In this document: positions 26,054 through 36,189 of the stretch, one piece after another
How positions within the stretch are numbered: the stretch's first letter is position 1
How the letters are laid out: every line of letters starts with the position of its first letter
From: Marinobacter nanhaiticus D15-8W
GTDB taxonomy: Bacteria > Pseudomonadota > Gammaproteobacteria > Pseudomonadales > Oleiphilaceae
Direction: 5' to 3'
DNA length: 64,000 nucleotides
NCBI RefSeq assembly: GCF_036511935.1
Contig: NZ_AP028878.1
Span: 4,278,001 to 4,342,000, forward strand
The notes under the pieces: generated by a model
What the model saw: only the letters and a program-made list of their open reading frames with translations
What the model was told of the DNA's origin: nothing
The model's database searches: none
Made by a program: the position numbers and the translations under genes

Positions 26054-26688
26054 CACCGGAACTCTACGAGCTGACACGGCACATCCTTGAAGCAGCCAAC
26101 AACCGGGCTCGCTTCATGGTAGCGCTAGCCGGTCCGCCGGCAGCCGGCAAGTCGACGCTGTCCGAACGGCTATGCCAGTCGCTCAACCTCGATAAGCCCG
26201 GCATTGCCGCCGTAGTGCCCATGGACGGCTACCACTACGACAATGCCGTACTCGAACCTCGCGGTCACCTGTTTATCAAGGGCGCACCGGAAACCTTCGA
26301 TGCCGACGGCTTGATCCAGGACCTGGAACGTATCCGTCAGGGTGATCGTCCCGTCGCAGTACCGGTTTTCGATCGTCCCCTGGATCTCGCCCGGGCCGGC
26401 GGCCGACTCATCCTGCCCGAACACCGGATCGTGATCGTCGAAGGGAACTACCTGCTGCTCGATCAGGCACCCTGGACCGCCTTGCACGCCCTGTTCGACT
26501 TCAAGGTGTTCCTCGATGTGCCGGACAGGACATTGGAGCGACGCCTGTTCCAGCGCTGGCTGGATATGGGCCAGGACCCGGATGGAGCCATGGAACGCAC
26601 CCATCGAAAGGACATGCTGAACGCCCAGCTGATCAAGGCGAATTCGATAACCCCGGATCGCTACTGGACCGCCACTGCCGATCACTAG
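26050..26688 (+). CDS. P-loop kinase of the uridine kinase/pantothenate kinase-like family (putative sugar kinase)
   Basis: A 212-aa cytoplasmic kinase. Walker A 'GPPAAGKST' lies near residues 30-38. 'PMDGYHYDNAVL', 'KGAPETFDADGL' and 'VIVEGNYLLLDQAPW' are typical of the uridine kinase/phosphoribulokinase-like group, similar in type to kinases found in fructose and polyol ABC operons. Mannitol dehydrogenase makes fructose and no other fructokinase is in the operon, so fructose phosphorylation is a reasonable but untested role. It is translationally coupled to the HAD gene. Confidence 0.82.
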   Translation: MTPELYELTRHILEAANNRARFMVALAGPPAAGKSTLSERLCQSLNLDKPGIAAVVPMDGYHYDNAVLEPRGHLFIKGAPETFDADGLIQDLERIRQGDRPVAVPVFDRPLDLARAGGRLILPEHRIVIVEGNYLLLDQAPWTALHALFDFKVFLDVPDRTLERRLFQRWLDMGQDPDGAMERTHRKDMLNAQLIKANSITPDRYWTATADH

Positions 26689-26741
26689 GGCCTGTTACCC
26701 GGAATACACGTTCACTCGACCTTTGCCCGAGGAGCATCCTC

Positions 26742-28217
26742 ATGATTAACCTGAGCACCACCAACCTGGACCGCCTGGACAGCCGCGTCGCCACCCCGGG
26801 TTACGATCGCAGTAAGGTAACCGCCGGCATCGTCCATTTTGGCGTGGGCGGCTTCCACCGTGCCCACCAGGCCATGTACCTGGACGACCTGATGAGCCAG
26901 GGCAAGGCGTTGGACTGGGGTATCGTCGGCGTCGGCGTGATGCCCAACGACCGCCGCATGCACGCGGCCCTCGCCGCCCAGGACTATCTCTACACGCTGG
27001 TGGTCAAGCACCCTGACGGCCAGTACGACGCACGCGTCATCGGCAGCCTGGTCGGCTACCTGTTCGCACCGGACGCCCCCAATACGGTCATCGAGCGCAT
27101 GGCCGACCCGGCGATCCGGATCGTATCGCTGACGGTGACCGAGGGCGGCTACAACTTCCATCCGGTAACCGGCGAATTCAACTTCGCCAATACGGACGTA
27201 CGCTACGACCTAGAACACCCGGAGAAGTCCCGCACCGCCTTCGGCCTCATCACCGAAGCATTGAACCGGCGTCGTCAGCGCGGGATACCGCCCTTTACCA
27301 TCATGTCCTGCGACAACATCCAGGGTAACGGCGAAGTGGCCCACAAGATGTTCGTCGCCTTTGCGCGGCAGAGGGACGCCGAACTTGGCGAATGGGTGGA
27401 CCAGAACGTCGCTTTCCCCAACTCCATGGTGGACAGGATTACCCCGGTCACCACCTCCTCGGATATCAAGGATCTCAACGAACGCTTCGGTATCGACGAC
27501 CGCTGGCCGGTGGTCTGCGAGCCGTTCACACAGTGGGTGTTGGAAGACCGCTTCGTCGATGGCCGGCCACCGTTTGAAGCCGCCGGCGTACAGGTTGTCG
27601 AGGATGTGGAACCCTACGAGTTGATGAAACTGCGCCTGCTCAACGCCAGTCATCAGGCCCTGTGTTATTTCGGTTACCTGAGCGGCTACCGCTACGCCCA
27701 TGAAGTTTGCCAGGATGCGCTATTCGTCGATTTCCTGCTGGCCTATATGGAAAACGAAGGTACGCCGACCCTGGCGGAGGTGCCCGGAGTCGACCTGGCG
27801 GATTATCGCCGTACGCTGATCGAGCGTTTCGCCAACCCGGAAATCAAGGACACCCTGGCCCGGCTCTGCGCCGAGAGTTCCGACCGGATACCCAAGTGGC
27901 TGCTACCCGTGATCCGGCATCAACTGCAATCCGGCGGCGAGATGCACCGTGCAGCGGCCGTGGTCGCCAGTTGGGCACGCTACGTGGAAGGCAAGGACGA
28001 AGCCGGCGAGGCCATCGCCGTGGTCGACCCCCTCAAGGACAGCCTGATGGCCATCGCAGCCGAGAACCAGAATAACCCGACGGCCTTTATCGAGAACCGC
28101 GAGCTGTTCGGCGACCTGGTGGACAACGAGCGCTTCCGCAATGCCTACCTGGACGCCCTGAACCGCCTGCATACCGACGGCGCCCGGGCGACGGTGGACG
28201 CTCTGGTCAACGACTGA
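26742..28217 (+). CDS. mtlD: Mannitol 2-dehydrogenase (long-chain polyol dehydrogenase)
   Basis: A 491-aa NAD-dependent enzyme oxidising D-mannitol to D-fructose and D-arabitol to D-xylulose. 'GIVHFGVGGFHRAHQAMY' is the N-terminal dinucleotide-binding region, and 'TVTEGGYNFHP' follows. The catalytic pattern 'KLRLLNASH' places Lys296, Asn301 and His304, one residue from the positions in Pseudomonas fluorescens mannitol dehydrogenase (Lys295, Asn300, His303). Length matches that enzyme (about 493 aa). Xylulokinase follows, as in the pseudomonad mtl operon. Confidence 0.94.
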   Translation: MINLSTTNLDRLDSRVATPGYDRSKVTAGIVHFGVGGFHRAHQAMYLDDLMSQGKALDWGIVGVGVMPNDRRMHAALAAQDYLYTLVVKHPDGQYDARVIGSLVGYLFAPDAPNTVIERMADPAIRIVSLTVTEGGYNFHPVTGEFNFANTDVRYDLEHPEKSRTAFGLITEALNRRRQRGIPPFTIMSCDNIQGNGEVAHKMFVAFARQRDAELGEWVDQNVAFPNSMVDRITPVTTSSDIKDLNERFGIDDRWPVVCEPFTQWVLEDRFVDGRPPFEAAGVQVVEDVEPYELMKLRLLNASHQALCYFGYLSGYRYAHEVCQDALFVDFLLAYMENEGTPTLAEVPGVDLADYRRTLIERFANPEIKDTLARLCAESSDRIPKWLLPVIRHQLQSGGEMHRAAAVVASWARYVEGKDEAGEAIAVVDPLKDSLMAIAAENQNNPTAFIENRELFGDLVDNERFRNAYLDALNRLHTDGARATVDALVND

Positions 28218-28285
28218 GGACGACGCGGGGTGGAGAGATGTCTATCCTTGGAGCTCCCATATCAGAAAGGGTCAAGGAGCAACCC

Positions 28286-29782
28286 ATGTACATCGGTGTA
28301 GACTGCGGAACCCAGAGTACCAAGGTGGTGGTGGTCGACCTGGACAATGCCCGCATCCTGGGCGAGGCCAGTCGGCCCCATCAATTGGTGGAGGGCGGAA
28401 ACGGTCGCCGCGAGCAGGACCCGGAAGATTGGATGGACGCCTTCTTCGGCGCCTTTGCCGAAGCGCTGGCGAACGCTGGCATCGAAAGCCGGACCATCCG
28501 GGCCATCGGCATTTCCGGCCAGCAGCATGGCCTGGTCGCCCTGGATGCAGACGGTAAGCCAGTGCATCCCGCCAAGCTCTGGTGCGACACCGAGACCGCG
28601 GTAGAAAACGCCGCCCTGGTGGATCGTCTCGGCGGGGAGGCCGGGTGCCTGGACAAGCTCGGCCTGGTGCTGCAGACCGGCTATACCGCGTCCAAACTGG
28701 CTTGGCTAAGAGCGACACATCCCGAGGCCTACCGACGTATCGACAGCATACTGTTGCCCCATGACTACCTGAACTTTCGTCTGACCGGTGAAAAAGTCGC
28801 CGAGGCTGGCGACGCGTCGGGCACAGGCTACTTCGACACGCGTACCCGGCAATGGCGACAGGATGTCTTCGCCACGATCGCGCCGGAACTGGATCCCGGG
28901 AAGGTTCTGCCGCGACTGATCGAATCCCACGAGCCCGCCGGAAAAATCACATCCGCCATGGCGCAGCAGCTAGGGCTTTCAGAGGACGTCCTGGTTTCCA
29001 GTGGCGGCGGCGACAATATGATGGGCGCTATCGGGACGGGCAATATCCAGCCTGGCCTGGTGACTGTCAGCCTGGGCACGTCCGGCACCGTTTACGCGTT
29101 CTCCAGTGAACCGGTGCTGAGCGACAATGCCACCGTAGCCAACTTCTGCGCCAGTAGCGATGGCTGGCTGCCCCTGGCCTGCACCATGAACGTGACGTCC
29201 GCGACCACCCTGGTTCGCAACCTGTTCGGCCTGGAACTGGATGCTTTCAGCGGGAAAGTTGCCGACGCCCCAGCCGGTGCGGAGGGCATCACCATCCTCC
29301 CCTTCTTCAACGGCGAGCGCGTGCCCAACCTGCCCCACGCCACGGCCAGCTTTTTGGGCCTCACCAGCCTTAACGCGACCCAGGCCAACCTGTGCCGGGC
29401 TGTGGTCGAGAGCGCTACGTTTGGCTTACGTTACGGGCTGGAGCTTCTGGGCGATCTGGCCAGGGATGCCAGCCAGATCCGCCTGATCGGCGGCGGGGCG
29501 CGAAGCCCGGTTTGGCGACAGATCGTCGCGGACGTACTGGGCGTGGAGGTGATCTGCCCGCACATTAACGAAGCCGCTGCCCTGGGAGCAGCCATCCAGG
29601 CGGCCTGGTGCGACGAGCATGCCCGGGGCGGCCGCACGACGCTGGCCAGCATCTGCGAGCGACTGGTCAGCCTGGACCAGGACACACGCACCCAGCCCGA
29701 CCCGGAAATCCACGATACCTATCAGGAAGTCTATCGCCGCTACCGCACGGCACTTGAGAAACGTCACGGCGTCACCCATTGA
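28286..29782 (+). CDS. xylB: Xylulokinase
   Basis: A 498-aa FGGY-family kinase making D-xylulose 5-phosphate. The N terminus 'MYIGVDCGTQSTKVVVVDL' is the phosphate-1 loop; 'GISGQQHGLVALD' and 'GGGARSPVWRQIVADVLG' are FGGY signature regions. ATG 28286 follows AAGGAG (28274-28279), so a 16-codon upstream extension is left out. It takes xylulose produced by the preceding dehydrogenase from arabitol. It corresponds to mtlY in pseudomonad operons. Confidence 0.94.
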   Translation: MYIGVDCGTQSTKVVVVDLDNARILGEASRPHQLVEGGNGRREQDPEDWMDAFFGAFAEALANAGIESRTIRAIGISGQQHGLVALDADGKPVHPAKLWCDTETAVENAALVDRLGGEAGCLDKLGLVLQTGYTASKLAWLRATHPEAYRRIDSILLPHDYLNFRLTGEKVAEAGDASGTGYFDTRTRQWRQDVFATIAPELDPGKVLPRLIESHEPAGKITSAMAQQLGLSEDVLVSSGGGDNMMGAIGTGNIQPGLVTVSLGTSGTVYAFSSEPVLSDNATVANFCASSDGWLPLACTMNVTSATTLVRNLFGLELDAFSGKVADAPAGAEGITILPFFNGERVPNLPHATASFLGLTSLNATQANLCRAVVESATFGLRYGLELLGDLARDASQIRLIGGGARSPVWRQIVADVLGVEVICPHINEAAALGAAIQAAWCDEHARGGRTTLASICERLVSLDQDTRTQPDPEIHDTYQEVYRRYRTALEKRHGVTH

Positions 29783-29833
29783 GCCTCGTGGCCCGGAGCG
29801 ACGCCGCCATCCATCGACGACAGGACAGTAACA

Positions 29834-30784
29834 ATGACACAGCTCGATGCCCTCAAAAGCCATTCACTGGTGGTGGCGGATACCGGCGACGTCAACGCCA
29901 TCCGCCGCTACCAACCCCACGACGCCACGACCAATCCTTCACTGATTCTCAAGGCCTTCGATCTCCCGAGTCACCAAAGCCTGATCGACGAGACCCTGGC
30001 GGAAGTGAAACGCGAGGTCGACGACTCCGACGCCCGCGTCGAGCAGGCCGTGGATCGCCTCTCCGTGGCCATCGGTAGCGAGATTGCCGGACTGATCCCG
30101 GGGCGGGTCTCCACCGAAGTGGCTGCCAGGCTGTCCTTCGATACCGAGGCCAGCATCCGCAAGGCCCATGACCTGATTTCCCTCTACGAACAGCGCGGCA
30201 TCGGCGCCGAGCGTGTGCTGATCAAGCTGGCGTCGACCTGGGAAGGCATCCGCGCAGCCGAACAACTGGAGAAAGAAGGCATCCAGTGCAACCTCACCCT
30301 GCTCTTCAGCGAAGCCCAGGCCCGCGCCTGCTTCGACGCGGGCGTGCACCTGATGTCGCCGTTCGTGGGCCGGGTGACCGACTGGTACAAAGCCAATACC
30401 GGCAAGGACTACGGGCCCGAGGATGACCCCGGTGTGCAGTTCGTTCGCACCGTTTGCAGTATCGCCAGCACCTATGCCTACGACACCGTCGTGATGGGCG
30501 CGAGCTTCCGCAATACCGGCCAGATCCTCGCACTCGCTGGCTGCAACAGACTGACGATTTCTCCCGCCCTGCTGGAGGAACTGGACGCCAGCGACGGCGG
30601 TGTGGAGAAGCGGATCAGCGATATCGGTGAGGCAAGCGAACAACTGGCGCCCGTCACGGAGGCCGACTTCCGCTGGGGTCACAATCAGGACGCGATGGCT
30701 AACGACAAGCTGGCAGAAGGCATCCGACGCTTTGCCGCGGATCAGGAGGAACTGGAAAAGCGGATTGCCGAACGCATGGGGTGA
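29834..30784 (+). CDS. tal: Transaldolase
   Basis: A 316-aa cytoplasmic enzyme that moves a dihydroxyacetone unit between sedoheptulose 7-phosphate and glyceraldehyde 3-phosphate. '[12 protein letters not shown]' and '[15 protein letters not shown]' are signatures; Lys131 in the latter is the Schiff-base lysine (Lys132 in E. coli TalB). It is the last gene of the polyol operon, 51 nt after xylulokinase, and would handle the extra flux into the pentose phosphate pathway. Linkage to polyol catabolism is less usual than the rest of the cluster. Confidence 0.95.
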   Translation: MTQLDALKSHSLVVADTGDVNAIRRYQPHDATTNPSLILKAFDLPSHQSLIDETLAEVKREVDDSDARVEQAVDRLSVAIGSEIAGLIPGRVSTEVAARLSFDTEASIRKAHDLISLYEQRGIGAERVLIKLASTWEGIRAAEQLEKEGIQCNLTLLFSEAQARACFDAGVHLMSPFVGRVTDWYKANTGKDYGPEDDPGVQFVRTVCSIASTYAYDTVVMGASFRNTGQILALAGCNRLTISPALLEELDASDGGVEKRISDIGEASEQLAPVTEADFRWGHNQDAMANDKLAEGIRRFAADQEELEKRIAERMG

Positions 30785-30803
30785 GAAAGCCCGGTCTTAA
30801 TGG

Positions 30804-30873
30804 AGTGGGTCCCAGGCCCCTGCTCGTGGGGCCCCGGTATCCACTTTGTTGCTCCATGCGGAGCTAGAGCTCC
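30804..30873. terminator. Bidirectional terminator region between transaldolase and racemase
   Basis: A long hairpin (30804-30845) has an inner stem GGCCCC-TGCTCGT-GGGGCC and outer AGTGG/CCACT arms. A second dyad, GGAGCT-AG-AGCTCC (30860-30873), overlaps the racemase stop. The genes converge, so the region likely stops transcription from both sides. T runs are short. Confidence 0.55.
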
Positions 30874-31562
30874 ATCAGAGCAAGCCTGACGGCCTCCTCC
30901 GCATGGATCCGGGTTGTATCGTAGAGAGGAATCGAAGTGTGCTCCGGCTCGACGAGAAGCGCGATTTCCGTGCATCCCAGGATGATCGCCTCGGCCCCAC
31001 GCTCGTGCAGTCGGTCCATAATCGCCAGGTAACGCTGGCGTGACTCGTCACGGATGATGCCCAGGCAAAGCTCCTCGAAGATAATCTGATGGATGACGGC
31101 CTGTTCGTCCTCCGACGGCACCAGCACATCCATCTCGTAGAGGTCGCGCATGCGCCCCTTGTAGAAATCCTGTTCCATGGTGTAGCGGGTACCCAGCAGG
31201 CCCACGTGACGCACGCCGTCAGCCTTGAGCTTCTCTGCCGTGGCGTCGGCGATATGCAGCAGGGGGATAGAGATGGCCGCCTGGATCTCCGGCGCCACCT
31301 TGTGCATGGTGTTGGTGCCGATGAGGAGGAAATCGGCACCGGCCGATTCGACGGACTGCGCCGCTCTGGACAGGATATTCGCCGTCGCCGGCCAATCACC
31401 GGATTTTTGCAGCGTCTCTATCTCGGCGAAGTCCACGCTGTTCAACACGATACGTGCTGAATGCAGCCCTCCCAGCGCCCGCTTGACGCCCTCGTTCAGC
31501 GCCCGGTAGTAGCTCACGGTGGATTCCCAGCTCATTCCGCCCAGCAGGCCGATGGTTTTCAT
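30864..31562 (-). CDS. Aspartate/glutamate racemase family protein (YgeA/EcL-DER-like)
   Basis: A 232-aa amino-acid racemase. ATG 31562 is preceded by AAGGAG and gives the normal N terminus '[15 protein letters not shown]'. 'IGTNTMHK' places Thr83 and 'LGCTEI' places Cys197, the unusual Thr/Cys pair reported for E. coli EcL-DER rather than the usual Cys/Cys. Such enzymes racemise acidic or other amino acids, sometimes mainly in one direction. Its ATG overlaps the TGA of the upstream histidine kinase (ATGA, 31559-31562), so it is coupled to a signalling gene. The substrate is not certain. Confidence 0.88.
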   Translation of the reverse strand: MKTIGLLGGMSWESTVSYYRALNEGVKRALGGLHSARIVLNSVDFAEIETLQKSGDWPATANILSRAAQSVESAGADFLLIGTNTMHKVAPEIQAAISIPLLHIADATAEKLKADGVRHVGLLGTRYTMEQDFYKGRMRDLYEMDVLVPSEDEQAVIHQIIFEELCLGIIRDESRQRYLAIMDRLHERGAEAIILGCTEIALLVEPEHTSIPLYDTTRIHAEEAVRLALMEL

Positions 31563-34024
31563 GACACTCCTTGTAGTTCCGTTATCACAGAGGCTACCCA
31601 ATCGTAGTCCAATCGTTGCATGGCATCATCCACTTCGGCCATGGTCTCCGCCGAGAGGACGGTGGCAAGCGATGCCCTGTAGCTCAAGAACAGGGTCTGC
31701 GCCCGCAGGTTGTGCTGGGCGAGCAGTTCATGCAATTCGCCGAGTTCTTCAGCTGTGATGGCTACGGGTGGTTTTTCCGGCGGCATCTCACCGGCGTGCT
31801 CTAGCTGATCCAGCCATTTCCGTACCGCGTGCAGAACCCCTTCGTGTTCAGAGCGGGCGTGCGCCCATAAGGGCTCCAGCGTATTGTCGCCGTCAGTATG
31901 GAGGCTCTTCTCAAGGTGCAGGGCGATATCGGCAAACCGACGGCCTCCCAGGGTACCGACAGCGCCACGCAATGTATGCAGCGCGGCTGCGGCCGTTTCG
32001 TTGTCGCCTTCTTTCCAGGCTCTGTAAGCCTCGTCGAGAGGCGCACTGCCTTTATCCACCATAGAGCCAAACACACTGAGGAGGGCTGCCCGGCTTTCAG
32101 GACTCGCATCCAGAAGCGATTCGAGGTGATCGCGGCTCAAATCAGATGGTGTCGAAAACCGGGCTTGGTTCGGGTTTCTCTCTGGCTCGGCTGCCGACGC
32201 GTATACTCGATCCCGCTGACGGTCATGGCGGAGGTGGGCGCGGACCAGATGTATAAGCTCACTCTCATCGACAGGCTTACCGATGAACCCATTCATGCCG
32301 GCACGCAGACAGGTTTGGCGTTCTGTATCCAGGACACCGGCGGACATAGCCAGGATCGGAACGTCAATCTGAAGTTGCCCACGAATTATTCGCGTGGCGG
32401 AAATGCCATCCAGTACGGGCATCTGCACGTCCATCAAGACGAGATCGTAACCGTCAGGAGACGACCGCAACTTATCCACCGCAAGCTGCCCATCGGCGAC
32501 GACGTACACCTCGGCCCCCGCAGACTCGAGGAATCCTGTTGCAACCATCTGGTTGAGCTTGTTGTCTTCGACCAGCAGCAGGCGCGCGCCCTTAAGACTC
32601 TCTTGGCCCCGGGTCGTTGATACCCCGGAGGATAGTCGCTGCCCATTGCGACTGACCACCAACTCGAGAACGCGATCGTAAAGGTCTGAACTGGTCACCG
32701 GTTTTAACAGGACGGCATCCGCCAGCTCGGTTGCCTCTGGATCGGCTACCTTTTCGCGGGCATAGGCATCCAGCATCAAGATGATGACGGCCTCGCTGAA
32801 CTTGGCGTGGCTGCGCAGATAGCGCGCTATATCCAGCCCGTCTACCTCAGGCATTATCCAATCAATCAGGAAAATGTCGTAGTTCGCGTCCTGACTACGG
32901 CGTTCAAGATTATCGAGGAGCTCCTTCGAAGAAAGCTGTGCATCCACCTTCCAGTTCCAGGTGCGCAATGTTTTCGCGAGGTAGTCCATCGATATAGGGT
33001 TGTCGTCGACCAGCAAGACACTGAGTTGATTGATCGTCGGCGACACTGCCAAATCTGTCCTGAAGGGTGCTATGCCCAACGGCAAACTCACAGTGAACTC
33101 GCTGCCCTCACCAATACGACTGGACACGTCGATCATGCCGCCCATCAGATAAACCAGTTTTCGGGTAATGGCCAGTCCCAGTCCGGTTCCGCCAAAGCGG
33201 CGTGTCATGGAGCTATCGGCCTGGGTAAACTCTTCGAACAGGTTGCCCAGTTGAGCTTCCGTCATACCGATGCCCGTGTCGCGGACGATGAACTCGACGG
33301 TCACGTCCGCCGCATTCCCTTCCACGAGACGAATCAGTAACGATACGCCCCCGCGTTCGGTAAACTTGATTGCGTTGTTTATCAGATTGATAAGTACCTG
33401 GCGGATACGCAATTCGTCGCCGATCAAGCCTCTTGGCACGTCGGGCTCTACACCTATCGCCAATTCCAGTTTCTTGTCGGACGCATCAAGGCTCATTATC
33501 GAAGCAAGACTGGCGACAAGGTCGTCGAGACTGAAAGACTCACGATTGATCGTCATCTTTCCCGCTTCAATCTTGGAAAAATCGAGAATGTCGTTGAGGA
33601 TAGCCAATAACGAGCGCCCGGCGGTCTGGACCATGCCGACATAACGCTGCTGGTCGTTGGTCAATGGTGTCTTCGCAAGAATCTGGGTCATTCCGAGCAT
33701 CGCGTTCATCGGCGTCCTGATCTCATGACTCATATTCGCGACGAACTCGGTCTTGGCTTTACTGGCGGCCTCCGCTTCCCGGCGAGCATCATCCAGCCGT
33801 TGTTCGGCAAGCCTGTTTTCCGTGACGTCCCTCAAGATGACGCCGAAATAGGTGTCGTCGCCAGACGTCCACTTGGACAGCGAGAACTCGGCCGGAAAAC
33901 GGTCGCCGTCACGACGCACACACTCGATGTGAAGAGTCCGTTCAGACAAATCCTCGTTCGAACGCCTCGCCAGTCCACGGAGCTCATTCATCTTGTCGTG
34001 GGCCTGTTCGGTGGGCACCAGCAC
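31559..34024 (-). CDS. Hybrid histidine kinase, C-terminal part (PAS end-HisKA-HATPase-REC-REC-HPt)
   Basis: Downstream piece of a hybrid kinase, 821 aa from GTG 34024. It starts inside a PAS domain. HisKA has His100 in '[16 protein letters not shown]'. The ATPase has N box '[11 protein letters not shown]' (211-221), 'VRDTGIGM' and '[15 protein letters not shown]'. Two receiver domains have Asp388 ('FLIDWIMP') and Asp532 ('[11 protein letters not shown]'). A C-terminal HPt has His683 ('[13 protein letters not shown]'). All phosphorelay residues are present. It is in the same frame as the upstream piece, separated only by TGA and one codon. GTG 34024 has no clear ribosome site, so expression may need read-through or reinitiation. 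Confidence 0.85.
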   Translation of the reverse strand: MLVPTEQAHDKMNELRGLARRSNEDLSERTLHIECVRRDGDRFPAEFSLSKWTSGDDTYFGVILRDVTENRLAEQRLDDARREAEAASKAKTEFVANMSHEIRTPMNAMLGMTQILAKTPLTNDQQRYVGMVQTAGRSLLAILNDILDFSKIEAGKMTINRESFSLDDLVASLASIMSLDASDKKLELAIGVEPDVPRGLIGDELRIRQVLINLINNAIKFTERGGVSLLIRLVEGNAADVTVEFIVRDTGIGMTEAQLGNLFEEFTQADSSMTRRFGGTGLGLAITRKLVYLMGGMIDVSSRIGEGSEFTVSLPLGIAPFRTDLAVSPTINQLSVLLVDDNPISMDYLAKTLRTWNWKVDAQLSSKELLDNLERRSQDANYDIFLIDWIMPEVDGLDIARYLRSHAKFSEAVIILMLDAYAREKVADPEATELADAVLLKPVTSSDLYDRVLELVVSRNGQRLSSGVSTTRGQESLKGARLLLVEDNKLNQMVATGFLESAGAEVYVVADGQLAVDKLRSSPDGYDLVLMDVQMPVLDGISATRIIRGQLQIDVPILAMSAGVLDTERQTCLRAGMNGFIGKPVDESELIHLVRAHLRHDRQRDRVYASAAEPERNPNQARFSTPSDLSRDHLESLLDASPESRAALLSVFGSMVDKGSAPLDEAYRAWKEGDNETAAAALHTLRGAVGTLGGRRFADIALHLEKSLHTDGDNTLEPLWAHARSEHEGVLHAVRKWLDQLEHAGEMPPEKPPVAITAEELGELHELLAQHNLRAQTLFLSYRASLATVLSAETMAEVDDAMQRLDYDWVASVITELQGVS

Positions 34025-34027
34025 AGT

Positions 34028-36151
34028 TCAGAGCCGACCGATCATATCCTGCCGCGAATAACCGAATATGATCGATGCCGAACGGTTCCAGGAGTGGACA
34101 ACGCCATCGCTGGAAACAATGAAGATGGCTTCCTTGGCGCTTTCGGCCAGCGTGGCGAACTTACCCTCGGACGCGCGTAGCGCTACTGTCATTTCATTGG
34201 CGAGTAAAAGGGCCTTCGAACGGGTGACGGTGAGGGCCCGCACGAACGCGAAAAGCAGAAGGCTAATCAGGATGCCACTGATCAGGACAATCTGCGCCTT
34301 TTGATAGTCAATCGACCGGACGAAGGCGGGCAGTCCATAGACACCGATAGTCCAGGTATGATCTGCAATCCGAACCGCCGAAGTCGACGCATAAATCTCA
34401 CCGGATCTGTCCGTCACTTCAAACTCAGAATGGCTTCGATAAAGTAAATGTTGTTCGTCAGCCTGGGTATTGTCGAAAATTTCCACGCCCACTAATGGAA
34501 ATTGTTCGCCAAGGATCCCCTGGACAAGGTCATTCATGCGAAAGGGGCTATACGTGTAGCCCTTGATCCGCTCCCTGCGCTGTTCCAGGCTTTCTGGCAA
34601 CTCGTCGCCATGGTATACGGGCAAGTACATGAGAAAGCCCGCCTGTACGCCCACGTCGGTCTCCTGCACCAGAACGATCTTCCTGGTAATCGATGCCCTG
34701 CCGCTATCCCGAGCGCGAACAAGCGCCCAGCGACGGTTAGGCTCTGAAAACATGTCGTAGCCGTGGGCCCGCTGGTTGCGCCAATCGAACGGTTCAAGGT
34801 AGGTCACCGGCGTATAGATCAACCTCGGACCCTCGGGATGAACGGTAAAATCGGGAAACCCCTGCCACCGCACAAAGTCCTCAAATGACCTGACCTGACG
34901 CGTTCCAACCAAGTACTCCGCGTAGCCGACGCCCTGTATCCCGGGGTATCCCTCCTCCAGCTGCAACCCACCGACATAGCGCTGCCAATCCCGCGCCGTC
35001 ACCGTACTCGATCCATAGAAGAGGCCAGCGGCGCCGCGCAATACCTGTTGGTAGTCCCGCATACGATCGGAAATCCGGGTTTCTATCGACGATGCAGTAG
35101 AGCGGAATCGCTCGTCCGCCTCGCGCTCAGTATTCGCCATGGTCAGGCGCCATGCCGCCGCTGTTACGATTAACCCGAACATCAGCACGGCCCAGGGTAT
35201 CGAGAAACCCTTGAGATTTTGCTCATAGGTCCTGGCACGCTCGCGAAGATCGGTGGCCAACACGATGCCCGTCAGGATCCAGAGCAGGAGAAAGCAATCC
35301 AATGCAATGAGCGATGCGTGAGACGTCCCAAAAACAAAGGGGCCTTTACCATCGAGCGTAGCCATGATCGAAAGCGCCGCAATCGCGGTCGTCAGCAAGG
35401 AAACGCCCCGGACGCCAAATCGGTATGCGGAAACTGCGAGGCAAGGTACATACAGGAAAAGAAACCATTGCTTAACGTCGCGAGACCCGATCTCCGGCAA
35501 GAAGACCAGGACGCTGATGAGGGCGGTGAAGATGACCAGAAGGCTGGCCATGGCCCAGTCAGGCGCGGTGTCCTCTTCGTCCAGCCTGAGGAGAGAAACG
35601 AAAAGCGGAACCAGGATCAGCAGCCCAACGAGATCACCGAGCCACCAGGTCAGCCACGCTCCAGCTACCGAGCCGGTCGACACGAAGCCGGCCACGAGCA
35701 ACGTCAGTGCACCTATCGTGGCACTGATCACGCAGGCAAGGCCAGCGCTGAGAACGAATCGGAAGACGTTGACAAGTTGATCGAACAACGCTGAGCCACG
35801 GGCAAAACGGTTGGTAAGATAGGCAGCCACCACCGCTTCCAGCGTATTGCCAACGGCGATCGCCATAGAGGCCAGCACGGTGACGTACCCTTCGCCGTTG
35901 CCCGGGAAACTGAGCAGATTGACCGTAAAGGCGCCCAGGGCAACCGCCGGCCACAGTCGCAAACCACCAAGCAGAAGGGCAGCGACGGCTATCCCGGTCG
36001 GCGGCCACACGGGAGAAACGTTAGTGGTAGCAAATGCGAGCCTCAGGCTCAGGTAGCCAGCGGCGACGTAGACAACAAAAAGAACAAGACCGTAAAGCAG
36101 GCCGGACGCTGTCGATCCGTCGTTGTTAAGCCCGGCATCGTGTTCGACCAT
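34028..36151 (-). CDS. Sensor kinase N-terminal part (MASE1-CHASE-PAS start), ends at an in-frame TGA
   Basis: Upstream piece of 707 aa. A MASE1 membrane domain with about eight helices covers residues 15-300 ('NVSPVWPPTGIAVAALLLGG' is its signature). A CHASE extracellular sensor (about 345-600: 'YPGIQGVGYAEYL', 'LVYLEPFDWRN'-like core) sits between two further helices. The first half of a PAS domain ends at 'GYSRQDMIGRL'. TGA (34028-34030) then interrupts the PAS, and the next codons continue its expected sequence (TVLVPTE). The intact protein would be about 1530 residues. This is a nonsense mutation, recoding, or a sequence error. Confidence 0.85.
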   Translation of the reverse strand: MVEHDAGLNNDGSTASGLLYGLVLFVVYVAAGYLSLRLAFATTNVSPVWPPTGIAVAALLLGGLRLWPAVALGAFTVNLLSFPGNGEGYVTVLASMAIAVGNTLEAVVAAYLTNRFARGSALFDQLVNVFRFVLSAGLACVISATIGALTLLVAGFVSTGSVAGAWLTWWLGDLVGLLILVPLFVSLLRLDEEDTAPDWAMASLLVIFTALISVLVFLPEIGSRDVKQWFLFLYVPCLAVSAYRFGVRGVSLLTTAIAALSIMATLDGKGPFVFGTSHASLIALDCFLLLWILTGIVLATDLRERARTYEQNLKGFSIPWAVLMFGLIVTAAAWRLTMANTEREADERFRSTASSIETRISDRMRDYQQVLRGAAGLFYGSSTVTARDWQRYVGGLQLEEGYPGIQGVGYAEYLVGTRQVRSFEDFVRWQGFPDFTVHPEGPRLIYTPVTYLEPFDWRNQRAHGYDMFSEPNRRWALVRARDSGRASITRKIVLVQETDVGVQAGFLMYLPVYHGDELPESLEQRRERIKGYTYSPFRMNDLVQGILGEQFPLVGVEIFDNTQADEQHLLYRSHSEFEVTDRSGEIYASTSAVRIADHTWTIGVYGLPAFVRSIDYQKAQIVLISGILISLLLFAFVRALTVTRSKALLLANEMTVALRASEGKFATLAESAKEAIFIVSSDGVVHSWNRSASIIFGYSRQDMIGRL

Positions 36152-36189
36152 CGCTTAGTCCACCCAGCGTTGCGCTCGACGACGAGCAA

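Noticed and set aside
29939..30682. 247-aa minus-strand open frame opposite transaldolase
   Set aside because: It is the antisense shadow of a well-conserved gene, with no ribosome site or recognisable domain.
34028..34030. TGA as selenocysteine
   Set aside because: It falls in a PAS position where Leu is expected, with no clear selenocysteine hairpin after it and no selenoprotein family known to me with this layout.
34022..34032. Frameshift as the cause of the split kinase
   Set aside because: Both pieces are in the same frame (stop codon, one codon, GTG). A single TGA explains the break; no base gain or loss is needed.
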